Source: an uncultured Sphingomonadaceae bacterium
Lineage (GTDB): Bacteria > Pseudomonadota > Alphaproteobacteria > Sphingomonadales > Sphingomonadaceae
Direction of reading: 5' to 3'
Assembly: GCA_947489315.1 (NCBI GenBank)
Contig: CANLCX010000001.1
Location: 871,501 to 935,500 of the forward strand
Length of the DNA: 64,000 nt
In this document: piece by piece, positions 39,203 to 48,798 of the stretch
Layout of the letters: each line of letters begins with the position of its first letter
Position numbering within the stretch: the stretch's first letter is position 1
Program-made: the position numbers and the translations under genes
The notes under the pieces: generated by a model
The model's database searches: none
Seen by the model: only the letters and a program-made list of their open reading frames with translations
What the model was told of the DNA's origin: nothing

Positions 39203-39742
39203 TCAGCCGATGCGATTGGCCAGCCAACCATAAAGAAAAGCCTCATTGGCCGGACGCTGTTCGGCAAGCTTTATGTAACGCTCGCCCTGCAACGCCTCGA
39301 CGGCCTTGAGCAAAACCGTCTCGCCGCTTATCCCGCGCTTCCGTAAAAACTGTTCCAAAGCGCCGATAGTCTGTGGCCCGATTTTCCGGTCGGCTCTAAT
39401 GTCAGCGAAATCCTGACCGTTGCGATTCAGCGCATTGAGTGCCCGCTGCAAGAAACCGATTGCAACGCCTGGTCCCATATTAATGCCGGTATCGAATAAT
39501 TCCTCCGCCAGTTGCGGGGCATGTGTGCTGATTTTATCAAAGCCCGGACGCAGCCAATAGTTGCGTTTATATACGGCCACCGCCTCGGTATAAGGAAAAT
39601 GTTGCATATCGCCGGCATAGCCATGGCGGCGCGCCACCGCTTCGGTCACACCCCAGCGGGTCGGGCCGCCGCGGTCTGCCGGATGGTTGGAATAGTCGCC
39701 TTCTATCGCGATCACGTCCTCGATTAGTTTTTCGATAGTCAT
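39203..39742 (-). CDS. Glycoside hydrolase 108 family endolysin
   Basis: IEGDYSNHPADRGGPTRWGVTEAVAR; YWLRPGFDKI; LFDTGINMGPGVAIGFLQRALN. Confidence 0.9.
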   Translation of the reverse strand: MTIEKLIEDVIAIEGDYSNHPADRGGPTRWGVTEAVARRHGYAGDMQHFPYTEAVAVYKRNYWLRPGFDKISTHAPQLAEELFDTGINMGPGVAIGFLQRALNALNRNGQDFADIRADRKIGPQTIGALEQFLRKRGISGETVLLKAVEALQGERYIKLAEQRPANEAFLYGWLANRIG

Positions 39743-39935
39743 TGTCAGAACCTTTTCTCTTAGGGGAGGAAAGTTAGTAAATAACCTATTTGGTTATATG
39801 TAGGAAAGCGGTTATTGTTTCCTATGGAATTTAATTGACTGATTAATATCATTCGGGCCTATTCTGATCATATTAGGTGCTGCGATTCGCCCGCTGGATG
39901 CTGCGCCGAAAATAATAATTTTAGGAGCTGGTAGA

Positions 39936-41054
39936 TTGAACTTTGATTTCTCTGACGATCAGAAATTCCTGCGCGATGAAGCGCGTAAATTTCTGGAAGC
40001 CCAGTGTACGAGCGCCCATGTCCGTGCTGTGCTCGACGACGATGCGATGAGCCACAATGACGAGGTTTGGCAGAAAATTGTCGAAATGGGCTGGCTGGGT
40101 GCGGCCATTCCAGAAGAATTTGGGGGCCTTGGTTTGGGCATGTTGGAATTATGCGTGATCGCTGAGGAATTGGGTCGGGTGTTGGCGCCTGTGCCATTTG
40201 GGTCTTCCGCTTTCTTTTTTGCCGAAGCAATCAAGCTGGCCGGAACCGACGAACAGAAAGCCGAATTGTTGCCCAAAGTCGCTGATGGCAGCATTGTCGG
40301 ATGCCTGGCGACGACTGAAGGCCCTGGATCCTTGTCCGCATCATCGGTGCAGGCAACTGTAAAAAAAGGAAAACTTTCGGGTACTAAACTGCCAGTGACC
40401 GATGGTGACATCGCCACGCATGCAATTGTGTTGGCTAAAGAAGGTAGTGGCATCGAATTATATGTTGTTGCTCTTGATCAAGACACCGTGTCGCGCAAAT
40501 CATTGAAGACGATTGAACCGACCCGCAGCCATGCCGAGATGAAATTTGATGGCGCATCCGCTATGAGAATGGCGCCTCATGAGGGTAATGGGATGGAGGT
40601 TCTGGATAAGATCATGAATCGCGCGGCCGTGTTGCTGGCCTTTGAGCAATTGGGCGGTGCATCCCGTTGTCTGGAAATGGCCACTGAATATGCCAAGGAA
40701 CGCCATGCTTTCGGTCGTCCCATTGGCGGCAACCAAGCTATCAAGCATAAGCTCGCCGATATATATGTGAAAAACGAAGTGGCGCGGTCCAATGCCTATT
40801 ATGGTGCATGGGCGTTGTCGACGGACGCGACTGAATTGCCGGAAGCAGCGGCGGCGGCGCGGGTCGCGGCATCAGAAGCTTTCTGGTTTGCGAGCAAAGA
40901 GAATATTCAAACCCACGGCGGCATGGGCTTTACTTGGGAGGTGGATTGTCACCTCTATTATCGCCGTGCGAAATTGCTGGCCGTGCAAGCGGGCAGCCCG
41001 GCGGTCTGGAAAGAGAAGCTTGTTCGCGCGTTAGAACACAAAAACGCGGCTTAA
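39936..41054 (+). CDS. Acyl-CoA dehydrogenase
   Basis: MNFDFSDDQKFLRDEARKFLE; ATEYAKERHAFGRPIGGNQAIKHKLADI. Confidence 0.95.
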   Translation: MNFDFSDDQKFLRDEARKFLEAQCTSAHVRAVLDDDAMSHNDEVWQKIVEMGWLGAAIPEEFGGLGLGMLELCVIAEELGRVLAPVPFGSSAFFFAEAIKLAGTDEQKAELLPKVADGSIVGCLATTEGPGSLSASSVQATVKKGKLSGTKLPVTDGDIATHAIVLAKEGSGIELYVVALDQDTVSRKSLKTIEPTRSHAEMKFDGASAMRMAPHEGNGMEVLDKIMNRAAVLLAFEQLGGASRCLEMATEYAKERHAFGRPIGGNQAIKHKLADIYVKNEVARSNAYYGAWALSTDATELPEAAAAARVAASEAFWFASKENIQTHGGMGFTWEVDCHLYYRRAKLLAVQAGSPAVWKEKLVRALEHKNAA

Positions 41055-41081
41055 TAGACAATCCCCATAAAGGACGACAAA

Positions 41082-42266
41082 ATGGATTTTACAGACTCAA
41101 CCGAAGAAGCGGCCTTCAGAGCAGAAGCCAACGCTTTCCTGAGCCAGCATTTGGAACCCAAAAAAGGCGCGGCGACCCGTTCCGGCAATTATTTGCAGCG
41201 CGCCAAGGATTGGCAGAAGGTCAAAGCGGAAAACCAATTCGCCCAAATCACCTGGCCGAAAGAAATTGGCGGACGCGGCGGATCGTCGATGCAGCAGGTC
41301 ATCTGGAATCAGGAAGAAAGCAAATTTGATGCGCCGACCGGTCCCTTTGCCATTGGCCTTGGCATGTGTGTGCCAACCGTCATTGCCTTTGGATCGGATG
41401 AGCACAAGCAACGCTATGTGCAAAAAGCTTTATTCGGCGAAGAAATCTGGTGTCAACTTTTCTCTGAACCAGCAGCTGGTTCCGACGTCGCCGGCCTAAA
41501 GACCAAAGCGGTTAAGGATGGCGATGACTGGGTGATCAATGGCCAGAAGGTCTGGACCTCCGGCGCCCATTATTCGGACTATGGCATTGTGCTGGTCCGC
41601 ACCGATCCCGATGTGCCCAAGCACAAAGGCCTGACCATGTTCATCATCGATATGAAACAGGAAGGCGTTGATGTGCGTCCGATCCATCAGGCTTCTGGTG
41701 GCAGCGAGTTTAACGAGGTTTACTTTACCGATGTTCGTATTCCGGACAGTGATCGGCTCGGCGAACCCGGCATGGGCTGGAAAGTGGCCTTGGTTACATT
41801 GATGAACGAGCGGCTGGCTGTGGGTGGCTCTCCTGGACCAGACTGGGCCGAGATTATGGACTATGCAAGGTCATCCGGTTCTATGAGTGATCAGGCGTTC
41901 CGCGCCAAGCTTGCCGACTGGTATGTCGCGGCGCAGGGTTACAAGCTCACCAAATTCCGTACCCAGACCGCCTTGTCAAAAGGCGAAACCCCGGGGCCGG
42001 AAAATTCGATCGGCAAGGTGATCACTGCCAACCATCTGCAGGATATCTGCAACAGCGCGATCGAGATGCAGGACCATTACGGGATTATCTCCGATAAAGA
42101 TCATGCACCAGCGGACGCGATTTTTCAGGAAAGCTTTATGTGGGCGCCGGGTCTTCGGATTGCCGGCGGCACGGATGAGATTTTGAAAAACATCATTGCT
42201 GAACGCGTTCTTGGTCTGCCGCAGGATGTGCGGGTCGACAAAGACAAACCTTTCTCAGCGTTTTAG
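41082..42266 (+). CDS. Acyl-CoA dehydrogenase
   Basis: LFSEPAAGSDVAGLKTKAVKDGDDWVINGQKVWTSGAHYSDYGIVLVRTD; RIAGGTDEILKNIIAERVLGLP. Confidence 0.95.
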   Translation: MDFTDSTEEAAFRAEANAFLSQHLEPKKGAATRSGNYLQRAKDWQKVKAENQFAQITWPKEIGGRGGSSMQQVIWNQEESKFDAPTGPFAIGLGMCVPTVIAFGSDEHKQRYVQKALFGEEIWCQLFSEPAAGSDVAGLKTKAVKDGDDWVINGQKVWTSGAHYSDYGIVLVRTDPDVPKHKGLTMFIIDMKQEGVDVRPIHQASGGSEFNEVYFTDVRIPDSDRLGEPGMGWKVALVTLMNERLAVGGSPGPDWAEIMDYARSSGSMSDQAFRAKLADWYVAAQGYKLTKFRTQTALSKGETPGPENSIGKVITANHLQDICNSAIEMQDHYGIISDKDHAPADAIFQESFMWAPGLRIAGGTDEILKNIIAERVLGLPQDVRVDKDKPFSAF

Positions 42267-42274
42267 CAGCGGGG

Positions 42275-43276
42275 TTAGGCGGCGATTAAGTCGCGCACTT
42301 CGGCAGCTAGACCGTAGGATTTTTCGCGCGCGGCTTGATCGAAAATCGAGCCGCAGACGATCAGTTCGTCCGCTTGGGTCCGGTCAAGAAACGCCCGGAC
42401 ATCGCTCAGCACCGCATCTGGCGCGCCGACCGCGCTGCCTTGCATGATCTGCGCGAGCATGGACTGTGCTTGCGGCGGCAGGCTTTCGCGATAGCCTTCT
42501 ACCGGCGGCGGCAATTTCCCGGGATTACCAGTGCGCAGGGCGACAAAGCTCTGCATCATTGATGTTGCGAGATGTTCGGCTTCATCATCTGTATCGGCAG
42601 CAAATATGTTGAAGCCACACATGGCATAGGGCTCAGACAATTGCGCCGACGGTTTGAAATCACGCCGGTAAATGGCGAGCGCTTCGTCGAGTGCTTGCGG
42701 CGCAAAATGCGACGCAAAGGCATAGGGCAGGCCCAAAGCTGCGGCGAGTTGCGCGCCAAATAGGCTGCTGCCCAAGATATAAAGCGGAATTTTTGAACCA
42801 GCGCCCGGGGTTGCCTCAATGCCAAGCCCTGCATCGCCTTCCAGCAGGGCCTGCAGTTCGAGAACATCGCGTGGAAACTGGTTGGGGTCGGTGTTCAAGT
42901 TACGCCGCATCGCCTGCGCCACGCGCTGGTCAGAACCGGGCGCACGGCCAAGGCCGAGATCAACACGGCCGGGGAACAAGGCTTCCAGTGTTCCAAATTG
43001 CTCGGCAATCACCATCGGCGCATGATTGGGCAGCATGATCCCGCCCGCGCCGATACGGATGGTTTTCGTGCCCGCACCAACATGGGCGAGAGCAACAGAA
43101 GTTGCGGCGCTTGCAATTCCGGCCATGCCGTGATGTTCGGCCATCCAAAAGCGTTCAAAGCCCAAGGATTCACCATGCTGGGCTAATGCCCGCGAGCGAT
43201 CCAACGCAGTTTTGACGTTCTCGCCTTGGGGTACGGGGGATAGGTCCAGAATGGAAAATTTTACTGCTTTGTTCAT
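42275..43276 (-). CDS. LLM class flavin-dependent oxidoreductase
   Basis: FSILDLSPVPQGENVKTALDRSRALAQHGESLGFERFWMAEHHGMAGIASAAT. Confidence 0.92.
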   Translation of the reverse strand: MNKAVKFSILDLSPVPQGENVKTALDRSRALAQHGESLGFERFWMAEHHGMAGIASAATSVALAHVGAGTKTIRIGAGGIMLPNHAPMVIAEQFGTLEALFPGRVDLGLGRAPGSDQRVAQAMRRNLNTDPNQFPRDVLELQALLEGDAGLGIEATPGAGSKIPLYILGSSLFGAQLAAALGLPYAFASHFAPQALDEALAIYRRDFKPSAQLSEPYAMCGFNIFAADTDDEAEHLATSMMQSFVALRTGNPGKLPPPVEGYRESLPPQAQSMLAQIMQGSAVGAPDAVLSDVRAFLDRTQADELIVCGSIFDQAAREKSYGLAAEVRDLIAA

Positions 43277-44022
43277 TATTTACCTTTTTGACCCAATTGG
43301 CCTGCCACTTTGATGGCATAGCCGCTTGGCACCTTTTGAAAACCTAGCGTTGGTAATAGCATTGTCCATGCCCGCTCATTCCCATTGAGGAATAAGCGGG
43401 CGGTATAAAAGCCATTGCCTTCCAGCTTCATCGTCAATTCTTCCATGCCCGATCCACTGACCAGTGGTAGCACGAGTACTCCATCCTCGCAGAGCGCATT
43501 GCCGAGCAGGCCTTGCTTGAGATCCAGCCCCGGAATATTGGCGTCGAGCGACAGTCGTACCTTACCGCTGGCCGACTGACAGCGGCCACCGGCAAAGGCG
43601 ACACTGACATTATCCAGAGCGATATTGGAGGCGGGCAGGGGCGCAAGCGTCTGACCCACGCTCAGATTAGTAGTAGCATTTTCAACAAGCAGCGCAGAAC
43701 CTTGCTTGCCAATCGTAGCGACAAGACCGGTGTCTCCGGGATTGGCCGGGCGTTCTAGGTCCATCTTCACCTTGCCGGTCAGCAAAGGAAAAAACTGGAC
43801 TCCTGCATCGAGATCACCAAGGGCCAATGGTCCCAGCTGCGCCTGTTCAATCCGCCCGCTCCAGATGCTTCCGCTAATTTCCCGCGCAGAAAATTTCGAG
43901 CTTTCTAGTCCTGCCATGCTGACCGCCAGCTTGAGTGGCATGAAGACGAGCGCCAATATTATCAGCCCGAGGATAATCATTATGTAGATCAAAGCGCGCG
44001 GCACCTGCTTTCGTTTTGTCAT
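43276..44022 (-). CDS. Type II secretion system protein N (GspN)-like protein
   Basis: TM N-terminus, REISGSIWSGRIEQAQLGPLALGDLDAGVQFFPLLTGKV. Confidence 0.75.
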   Translation of the reverse strand: MTKRKQVPRALIYIMIILGLIILALVFMPLKLAVSMAGLESSKFSAREISGSIWSGRIEQAQLGPLALGDLDAGVQFFPLLTGKVKMDLERPANPGDTGLVATIGKQGSALLVENATTNLSVGQTLAPLPASNIALDNVSVAFAGGRCQSASGKVRLSLDANIPGLDLKQGLLGNALCEDGVLVLPLVSGSGMEELTMKLEGNGFYTARLFLNGNERAWTMLLPTLGFQKVPSGYAIKVAGQLGQKGK

Positions 44023-44507
44023 AATTCAGGTGTGAATTGATAGAAATAGGAAAAGATATCGTCTTCATCGCGGCTCGCTGCATTGCGCCAAGTCGGCGCG
44101 GATTTAGGGTTCAGCAAAGCGCCGCGCGGCGAAAGAATCAAAACGGTGGGCGTGCCGACAATTTTATCAATCCCGAAGCGTTGTGCGATATCAATGTTGC
44201 GGTCGCGATGGCCAACATCAACATAGACAATCTCATATTTTGGCTTGAGCATCTCGGCAAAGCGCGGCTGTTCAAACCATCCAGCAAGCCCGCGACTATC
44301 GTGACACCAGTTCGCGCCCATTACGAGCAGCACGCGTTTGTCCGCCGCCACAGCGCGGGCCAGGGCGGCATCGACGTTTTCCGATGCCTTGGCTTTCTTC
44401 TCAAATGGTTTGGCTTCCGGGTGCTCGGCTTCCGTCTTTTCTACGCTCGCAGCAGCAATGGTCGGAATGGCCAAAAACAGGCCCAAGGCAAAAATCAAAC
44501 GTTTCAT
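44019..44507 (-). CDS. Thioredoxin family protein
   Basis: VLLVMGANWCHDSRGLAGWFEQPRF; VGTPTVLILSPRG. Confidence 0.85.
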   Translation of the reverse strand: MKRLIFALGLFLAIPTIAAASVEKTEAEHPEAKPFEKKAKASENVDAALARAVAADKRVLLVMGANWCHDSRGLAGWFEQPRFAEMLKPKYEIVYVDVGHRDRNIDIAQRFGIDKIVGTPTVLILSPRGALLNPKSAPTWRNAASRDEDDIFSYFYQFTPEL

Positions 44508-44511
44508 CTAT

Positions 44512-45933
44512 TCATCCACCCGCCTGCGCCATGAGTTTTGGCAGGTTCCCCATGGCCGCCATGGCATTGGTCCGGAATTCGCCCAATATCGCCATCTTTT
44601 CATCATCCTCGGGGGACACGCCAAAAATCATTTTGCCGAAACCGTCGAGCCTACTCTGCGTGATCCATTTATTGACGACCTTGTCTTGCGACCATTGGAA
44701 CTGGTTCATCATATTGACCATGGTTGCTGCGGGATATGTGTCAATGCCATCGGGCAGGGGGATCGGTTGTCCCAAGCGGTTTTTGGTCTCGTCATCATCA
44801 TAAGTGACTTCGAGAAAAGCACTCAGTGCCGCGCTGAAAGCCGGTTGCGGGACGCGGATCATCTGCAGCGTGATGAGGCCCTCTTGGAATTGCGGCACCA
44901 CCGGACGGCGCTCGACAGCAGTGGCGGTGCAATCAATATAAAGCGTCTCCGCTGGCATTGGATAGTCGCCCTCTTTCAGGTGCATGCCGTCTTGGTCAAT
45001 CGTCTCGACATGTCCCATGCGAACGACATTTCTAATCTGTCGCAAGATATCCACTTCGCCCTGAGAAATTGTGGCATAATGGAACATGCTAGGCTTGGCT
45101 TCGAGATCGATACGCAGCATCACGCCGCAGGCTTCGAGCTTTAGGAACAGGTCGTCCGGTGTTTCCGCCGCTGCCAGCGCCGCCATCAAATCCCTTTGGC
45201 CGCCAATGGTCTGGTGAAAAAATTCCTGACCGGGCTGGGTATTGTTCCGGTTGAGCAACCAGCTATCGCGCGGACAGACCCAGACGATGTCATCCGCGTC
45301 CGCTCCGGAACGCAGTAACCAGACGCCAACATCCATTGCTGTCTTGCCAGCGCCGAGGATCACGAATTTCTTGGGCCGGGGTCCGGTGCCTTGCCACAAT
45401 TTTGGCAGACTATTGGGCGGGATCATCTGGACGCCTTCGCCCACGGAAAATTTCGGCGTGTGGGTCGATGGTACGGTGGTGCCATAATAAGTGGCATCGA
45501 CGGTTTTCTTGCGAATCTGGACTTCGCTTTCCTTACCCGAAAGCAGGGAAACAAATTTGCCGACACCATTTTCGGAGCCGGTATAATCACACATCGGATG
45601 ATAGCTCACCCGCCCGCTGGGAAGGAAGCGCTGGTGCATCACTTTTTCAAAATAGCTGTTCACCTCGGCACCAGTGGCCAGCTCATAATAGCCTTTGTTG
45701 AGGCCAGTTGTATCGATTTCGCCGCTGCCCAATTGGGTGGAGTTAACCCCGTAAAAAGCAGACGGCTGATGCAAGGAAACAAACGGATAGGCATCATTCC
45801 AATGGCCACCGGGTTTGCCGTGGCGATCTACTATGGTGATATGCGCGTCGCTTTCGTCGAGCAACGTATCGGCAAAGGCCATGCCGACAGCACCACTGCC
45901 GATAATCAGATAGTCCGTTTCGGCCTTTGCCAT
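44512..45933 (-). CDS. FAD/NAD(P)-dependent oxidoreductase
   Basis: DYLIIGSGAVGMAFADTLLDESDAHITIVDRHGKPGGHW; KFVILGAGKTAMDVGVWLLRSG. Confidence 0.85.
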   Translation of the reverse strand: MAKAETDYLIIGSGAVGMAFADTLLDESDAHITIVDRHGKPGGHWNDAYPFVSLHQPSAFYGVNSTQLGSGEIDTTGLNKGYYELATGAEVNSYFEKVMHQRFLPSGRVSYHPMCDYTGSENGVGKFVSLLSGKESEVQIRKKTVDATYYGTTVPSTHTPKFSVGEGVQMIPPNSLPKLWQGTGPRPKKFVILGAGKTAMDVGVWLLRSGADADDIVWVCPRDSWLLNRNNTQPGQEFFHQTIGGQRDLMAALAAAETPDDLFLKLEACGVMLRIDLEAKPSMFHYATISQGEVDILRQIRNVVRMGHVETIDQDGMHLKEGDYPMPAETLYIDCTATAVERRPVVPQFQEGLITLQMIRVPQPAFSAALSAFLEVTYDDDETKNRLGQPIPLPDGIDTYPAATMVNMMNQFQWSQDKVVNKWITQSRLDGFGKMIFGVSPEDDEKMAILGEFRTNAMAAMGNLPKLMAQAGG

Positions 45934-45992
45934 ATAAGAGTCCCTTCGCTGGATTTATCCGATTTCTTAGGGACTAAAGAGCAAGAGGGCAA

Positions 45993-46925
45993 TCAAACTT
46001 CCATCGGCGTCAACGAACAGGCCTTGGTCAGGCCAAGGCCGCGTTTCATTGCCGGATAGCTGCGAACTATGGCCGCACCCATGGCGAGTTCAAACCGAAC
46101 ATCTCGGCTATATTGGGACTCAATTTTATCGCCCAGTGCAAAGGCTTCCGGTGCCCCGTTCGCAATGGCTTGCCCAAAGTCGAAGGCCAGCTTTTCATCT
46201 GCTTGTAGTGCGTCACCGCCTGCGAGCATTTGATTGATCTGCTCCCTTGGCACGTCGTCGGTCAGTGCACCATTGGCCGCAGTGATCGCACAGGGACCGC
46301 AATCCTCAACCAGTGTCGCGCCAATCCGCGCGGCATGAAATAACGCGGCGGGTGCAGCATGGCGATGATTGGCGGCGGGAGAAAAATGCATCATCTTTTC
46401 AAAGGCATGGCCGGGGGCGCTCGCAACATCTCTCATATATTCGCTTTCGCCGGGATTGAGCTTGTCGATCGCGTTCATCACCGCCGCTTTTGGCAATCCC
46501 GCTGGCGTAATCCGCTGGCGAATGAACAATATGGCCAGTGCCGCAAATACCAATAGTGGTGGTCCCAAAACGCCCGGCGCATCGGCGACAAAAACTTCGG
46601 GCGAGCAAATGCCGACCGACACCTCATAAATATGCAATATGCCGTGAAGCGACAGCCACAATCCGCCGGCCAAGGCCGCCATCCAGCGCATATGGATATT
46701 GATCGACGCATAGAGCAATATGATCCCGCAGCTCGCATAAGCGATGCCGATATCGCGAATGAAATGTTTGTTCGGCGGGCCAGTGGTGATGACGGTGGGG
46801 ATTGCGGTGTACCAGTCGAGCGGACTGATGATCATGAACAGGCCAAAGAGCAGCGCGAATATGCCAACGGCGATAACAAGCAGCTGCGCCAGCCTGTCTA
46901 GAAAGTCGGGTTTTCCGGTTTGCAC
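45993..46925 (-). CDS. Multi-TM protein fused to a carboxymuconolactone decarboxylase/AhpD-like domain
   Basis: Four TM-like segments, then FHAARIGATLVEDCGPCAITAANGAL with CxxC. Confidence 0.6.
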   Translation of the reverse strand: MQTGKPDFLDRLAQLLVIAVGIFALLFGLFMIISPLDWYTAIPTVITTGPPNKHFIRDIGIAYASCGIILLYASINIHMRWMAALAGGLWLSLHGILHIYEVSVGICSPEVFVADAPGVLGPPLLVFAALAILFIRQRITPAGLPKAAVMNAIDKLNPGESEYMRDVASAPGHAFEKMMHFSPAANHRHAAPAALFHAARIGATLVEDCGPCAITAANGALTDDVPREQINQMLAGGDALQADEKLAFDFGQAIANGAPEAFALGDKIESQYSRDVRFELAMGAAIVRSYPAMKRGLGLTKACSLTPMEV

Positions 46926-46966
46926 ATCAAATCCCCTTATATGTCCATTTTTAATTCAGACAATTA

Positions 46967-47047
46967 ATATCCGAATAAAAAATAATGTCAATGTGGCTTC
47001 GGGAAATTGCTGCGGCTATGCTATTCGGATATGAAATATCGGAATAT
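46967..47047. promoter_or_regulatory. Candidate Rrf2-family operator repeats
   Basis: ATATCCGAAT (46967-46976), ATTCGGATAT (47023-47032) and ATATCGGAATAT (47036-47047) in a divergent intergenic region. Confidence 0.5.
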
Positions 47048-47066
47048 GGTAAGAAACAGGTAGGCT

Positions 47067-47576
47067 ATGCAGATTTCCAAGGGTGTTGAATGGGCGGTGC
47101 ATGCAGCCGCATTGCTGAATGGCCTTCCCGCTGGTCGCGGCCTTAAAGCCGAAGCTATGGCCCGCTATCATGGTGTTCCCGCGCCCTATATGGCAAAACA
47201 GTTGCAAGCATTGAGCAAGGCCGGAATCACCCAAACATCGCGCGGCGCGCATGGTGGCTATCGCCTCGCCAAACCGGCCGACCAAATCTCGCTATGGGAT
47301 ATTACGGCGGCGGTTGATGGCAAAGGCCCGGCTTTCCGCTGTACCGAGATTCGCCAAAATGGCCCCTGCGGATTGAAGCGCAGTGACTGCAAACGACCCT
47401 GCCAGATTGCAGCAGCTTTTGCAGCCGCAGAACAAACGTTTCGGGACAGTCTGGCAGCGATCTCTTTGGCAGATCTGGCCGGTGAGGTTGTTAATGATTC
47501 AAAACCAGATCATCTGTTCGCCATAATGAACTGGCTGAATGCAGAGGCTGAACCGCTCAGCCAAAAAGGCGGTTAG
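47067..47576 (+). CDS. Rrf2 family transcriptional regulator
   Basis: QISKGVEWAVHAAALLNGLPAGRGLKAEAMARYHGVPAPYMAKQLQALSKAGITQTSRGAHGGYRLAKP. Confidence 0.93.
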   Translation: MQISKGVEWAVHAAALLNGLPAGRGLKAEAMARYHGVPAPYMAKQLQALSKAGITQTSRGAHGGYRLAKPADQISLWDITAAVDGKGPAFRCTEIRQNGPCGLKRSDCKRPCQIAAAFAAAEQTFRDSLAAISLADLAGEVVNDSKPDHLFAIMNWLNAEAEPLSQKGG

Positions 47577-47580
47577 TCAA

Positions 47581-47874
47581 TTATATGAGCTTGGTCATGG
47601 TCTCAAACCGCAAAGGTTCGGTCAGCCAATTGTCATAATTGTCCATCACCGCCTTCGTATAAGGCTTGCCATGATGTTCTTTTAGAGCGGCCTCATCCTG
47701 CCATTCCTCAAACAGGAAAATATCACCCTGATCTGGATCGCTCAAGACGGTGAACTGGATGCAACCAGACTCGGCGCGGGTTTCCTCAACAATAGCGAGG
47801 ATGGCGTCCTGCGCGTCGGTATAATGTTTAGATTTGGGGGTAATTTTAGCGAAACCGAAAAGGGTGTTTGTCAT
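47581..47874 (-). CDS. Putative quinol/antibiotic biosynthesis monooxygenase
   Basis: ETRAESGCIQFTVLSDPDQGDIFLFEEWQDEAALKEHHGKPYTKAV. Confidence 0.9.
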   Translation of the reverse strand: MTNTLFGFAKITPKSKHYTDAQDAILAIVEETRAESGCIQFTVLSDPDQGDIFLFEEWQDEAALKEHHGKPYTKAVMDNYDNWLTEPLRFETMTKLI

Positions 47875-48018
47875 AGGTTCCAGACTTAATGTTTGATTGG
47901 CCCCCGCTGTGCCAGGCATTTTCAACGCCTTCCCGTTCCGTTGCAAGGCAAAAACCACTTGAACTGCAAATAAGTGGTAATATGTTATAACATATCATAA
48001 ATAGTAAAGAAGGTACCT

Positions 48019-48771
48019 ATGATCAATCCAAGCAATGTTCCGACATCACGATTCTTGCGCGATGCCGGCTTGAAGCCAGGCATGCGTGCTCTGGATATTG
48101 GCTGTGCGAATGGCTTGTTAACCCGCGAATTGGCTGAACTGGTGGGGAAGAATGGACATGTCCATGGGGTCGATAGCAATGAGGGCCTGCTTATTGAGGC
48201 CAGAAAGCAGACCACGGGCCCCGACCACGCCGCCATCACCTATGAGAATGTTGATCTTGTCGGAAGTCTGCCGGACTTGGAGCCGTTCGACGCCATAGTC
48301 GGTCGCCGGATATTAATGTATCTGCCGGAGGTCGCGGAACTATTGCAGCGATTGACGGCCTTGCTCAAGCCTGGTGGTTTGATGATCTTTCAGGAACATA
48401 GCGCGACCGGCATGCCATTTGCTGCGCAGTCCATTCCGCAGCACAGGCAGGCTCATGACTGGATGTGGCGCACGATTGCAGCTGAGCAGGGTAGTATAAC
48501 AATGGGTCTCGATCTTCCGAACCTTTTCCAGCAGGCGGGATTGAGCATTGATCACTATCGAGCCGAGGCGATTATGCTGGGTTCCGCACCCGACCAGGGA
48601 ATAGAGGATATCGCCCGTTACATGGTTGGCAGGGTCATCGATGCCGGCGTTGCGGATCGCGAGACGGTCCAACCTGATAGTCTGACAGATCGTCTTGTTG
48701 AGGAGCGCCGGTTAGCCAGTCCGATTGTCTGGGACATGGCTTATCTGATTGGCGGGAAAAAGCAGGACTGA
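48019..48771 (+). CDS. Class I SAM-dependent methyltransferase
   Basis: MRALDIGCANGLLTRELAELVGKNGHVHGVDSNEGLL. Confidence 0.9.
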   Translation: MINPSNVPTSRFLRDAGLKPGMRALDIGCANGLLTRELAELVGKNGHVHGVDSNEGLLIEARKQTTGPDHAAITYENVDLVGSLPDLEPFDAIVGRRILMYLPEVAELLQRLTALLKPGGLMIFQEHSATGMPFAAQSIPQHRQAHDWMWRTIAAEQGSITMGLDLPNLFQQAGLSIDHYRAEAIMLGSAPDQGIEDIARYMVGRVIDAGVADRETVQPDSLTDRLVEERRLASPIVWDMAYLIGGKKQD

Positions 48772-48798
48772 CTCTTAAGCCAGTATGCGAACGGGTTT

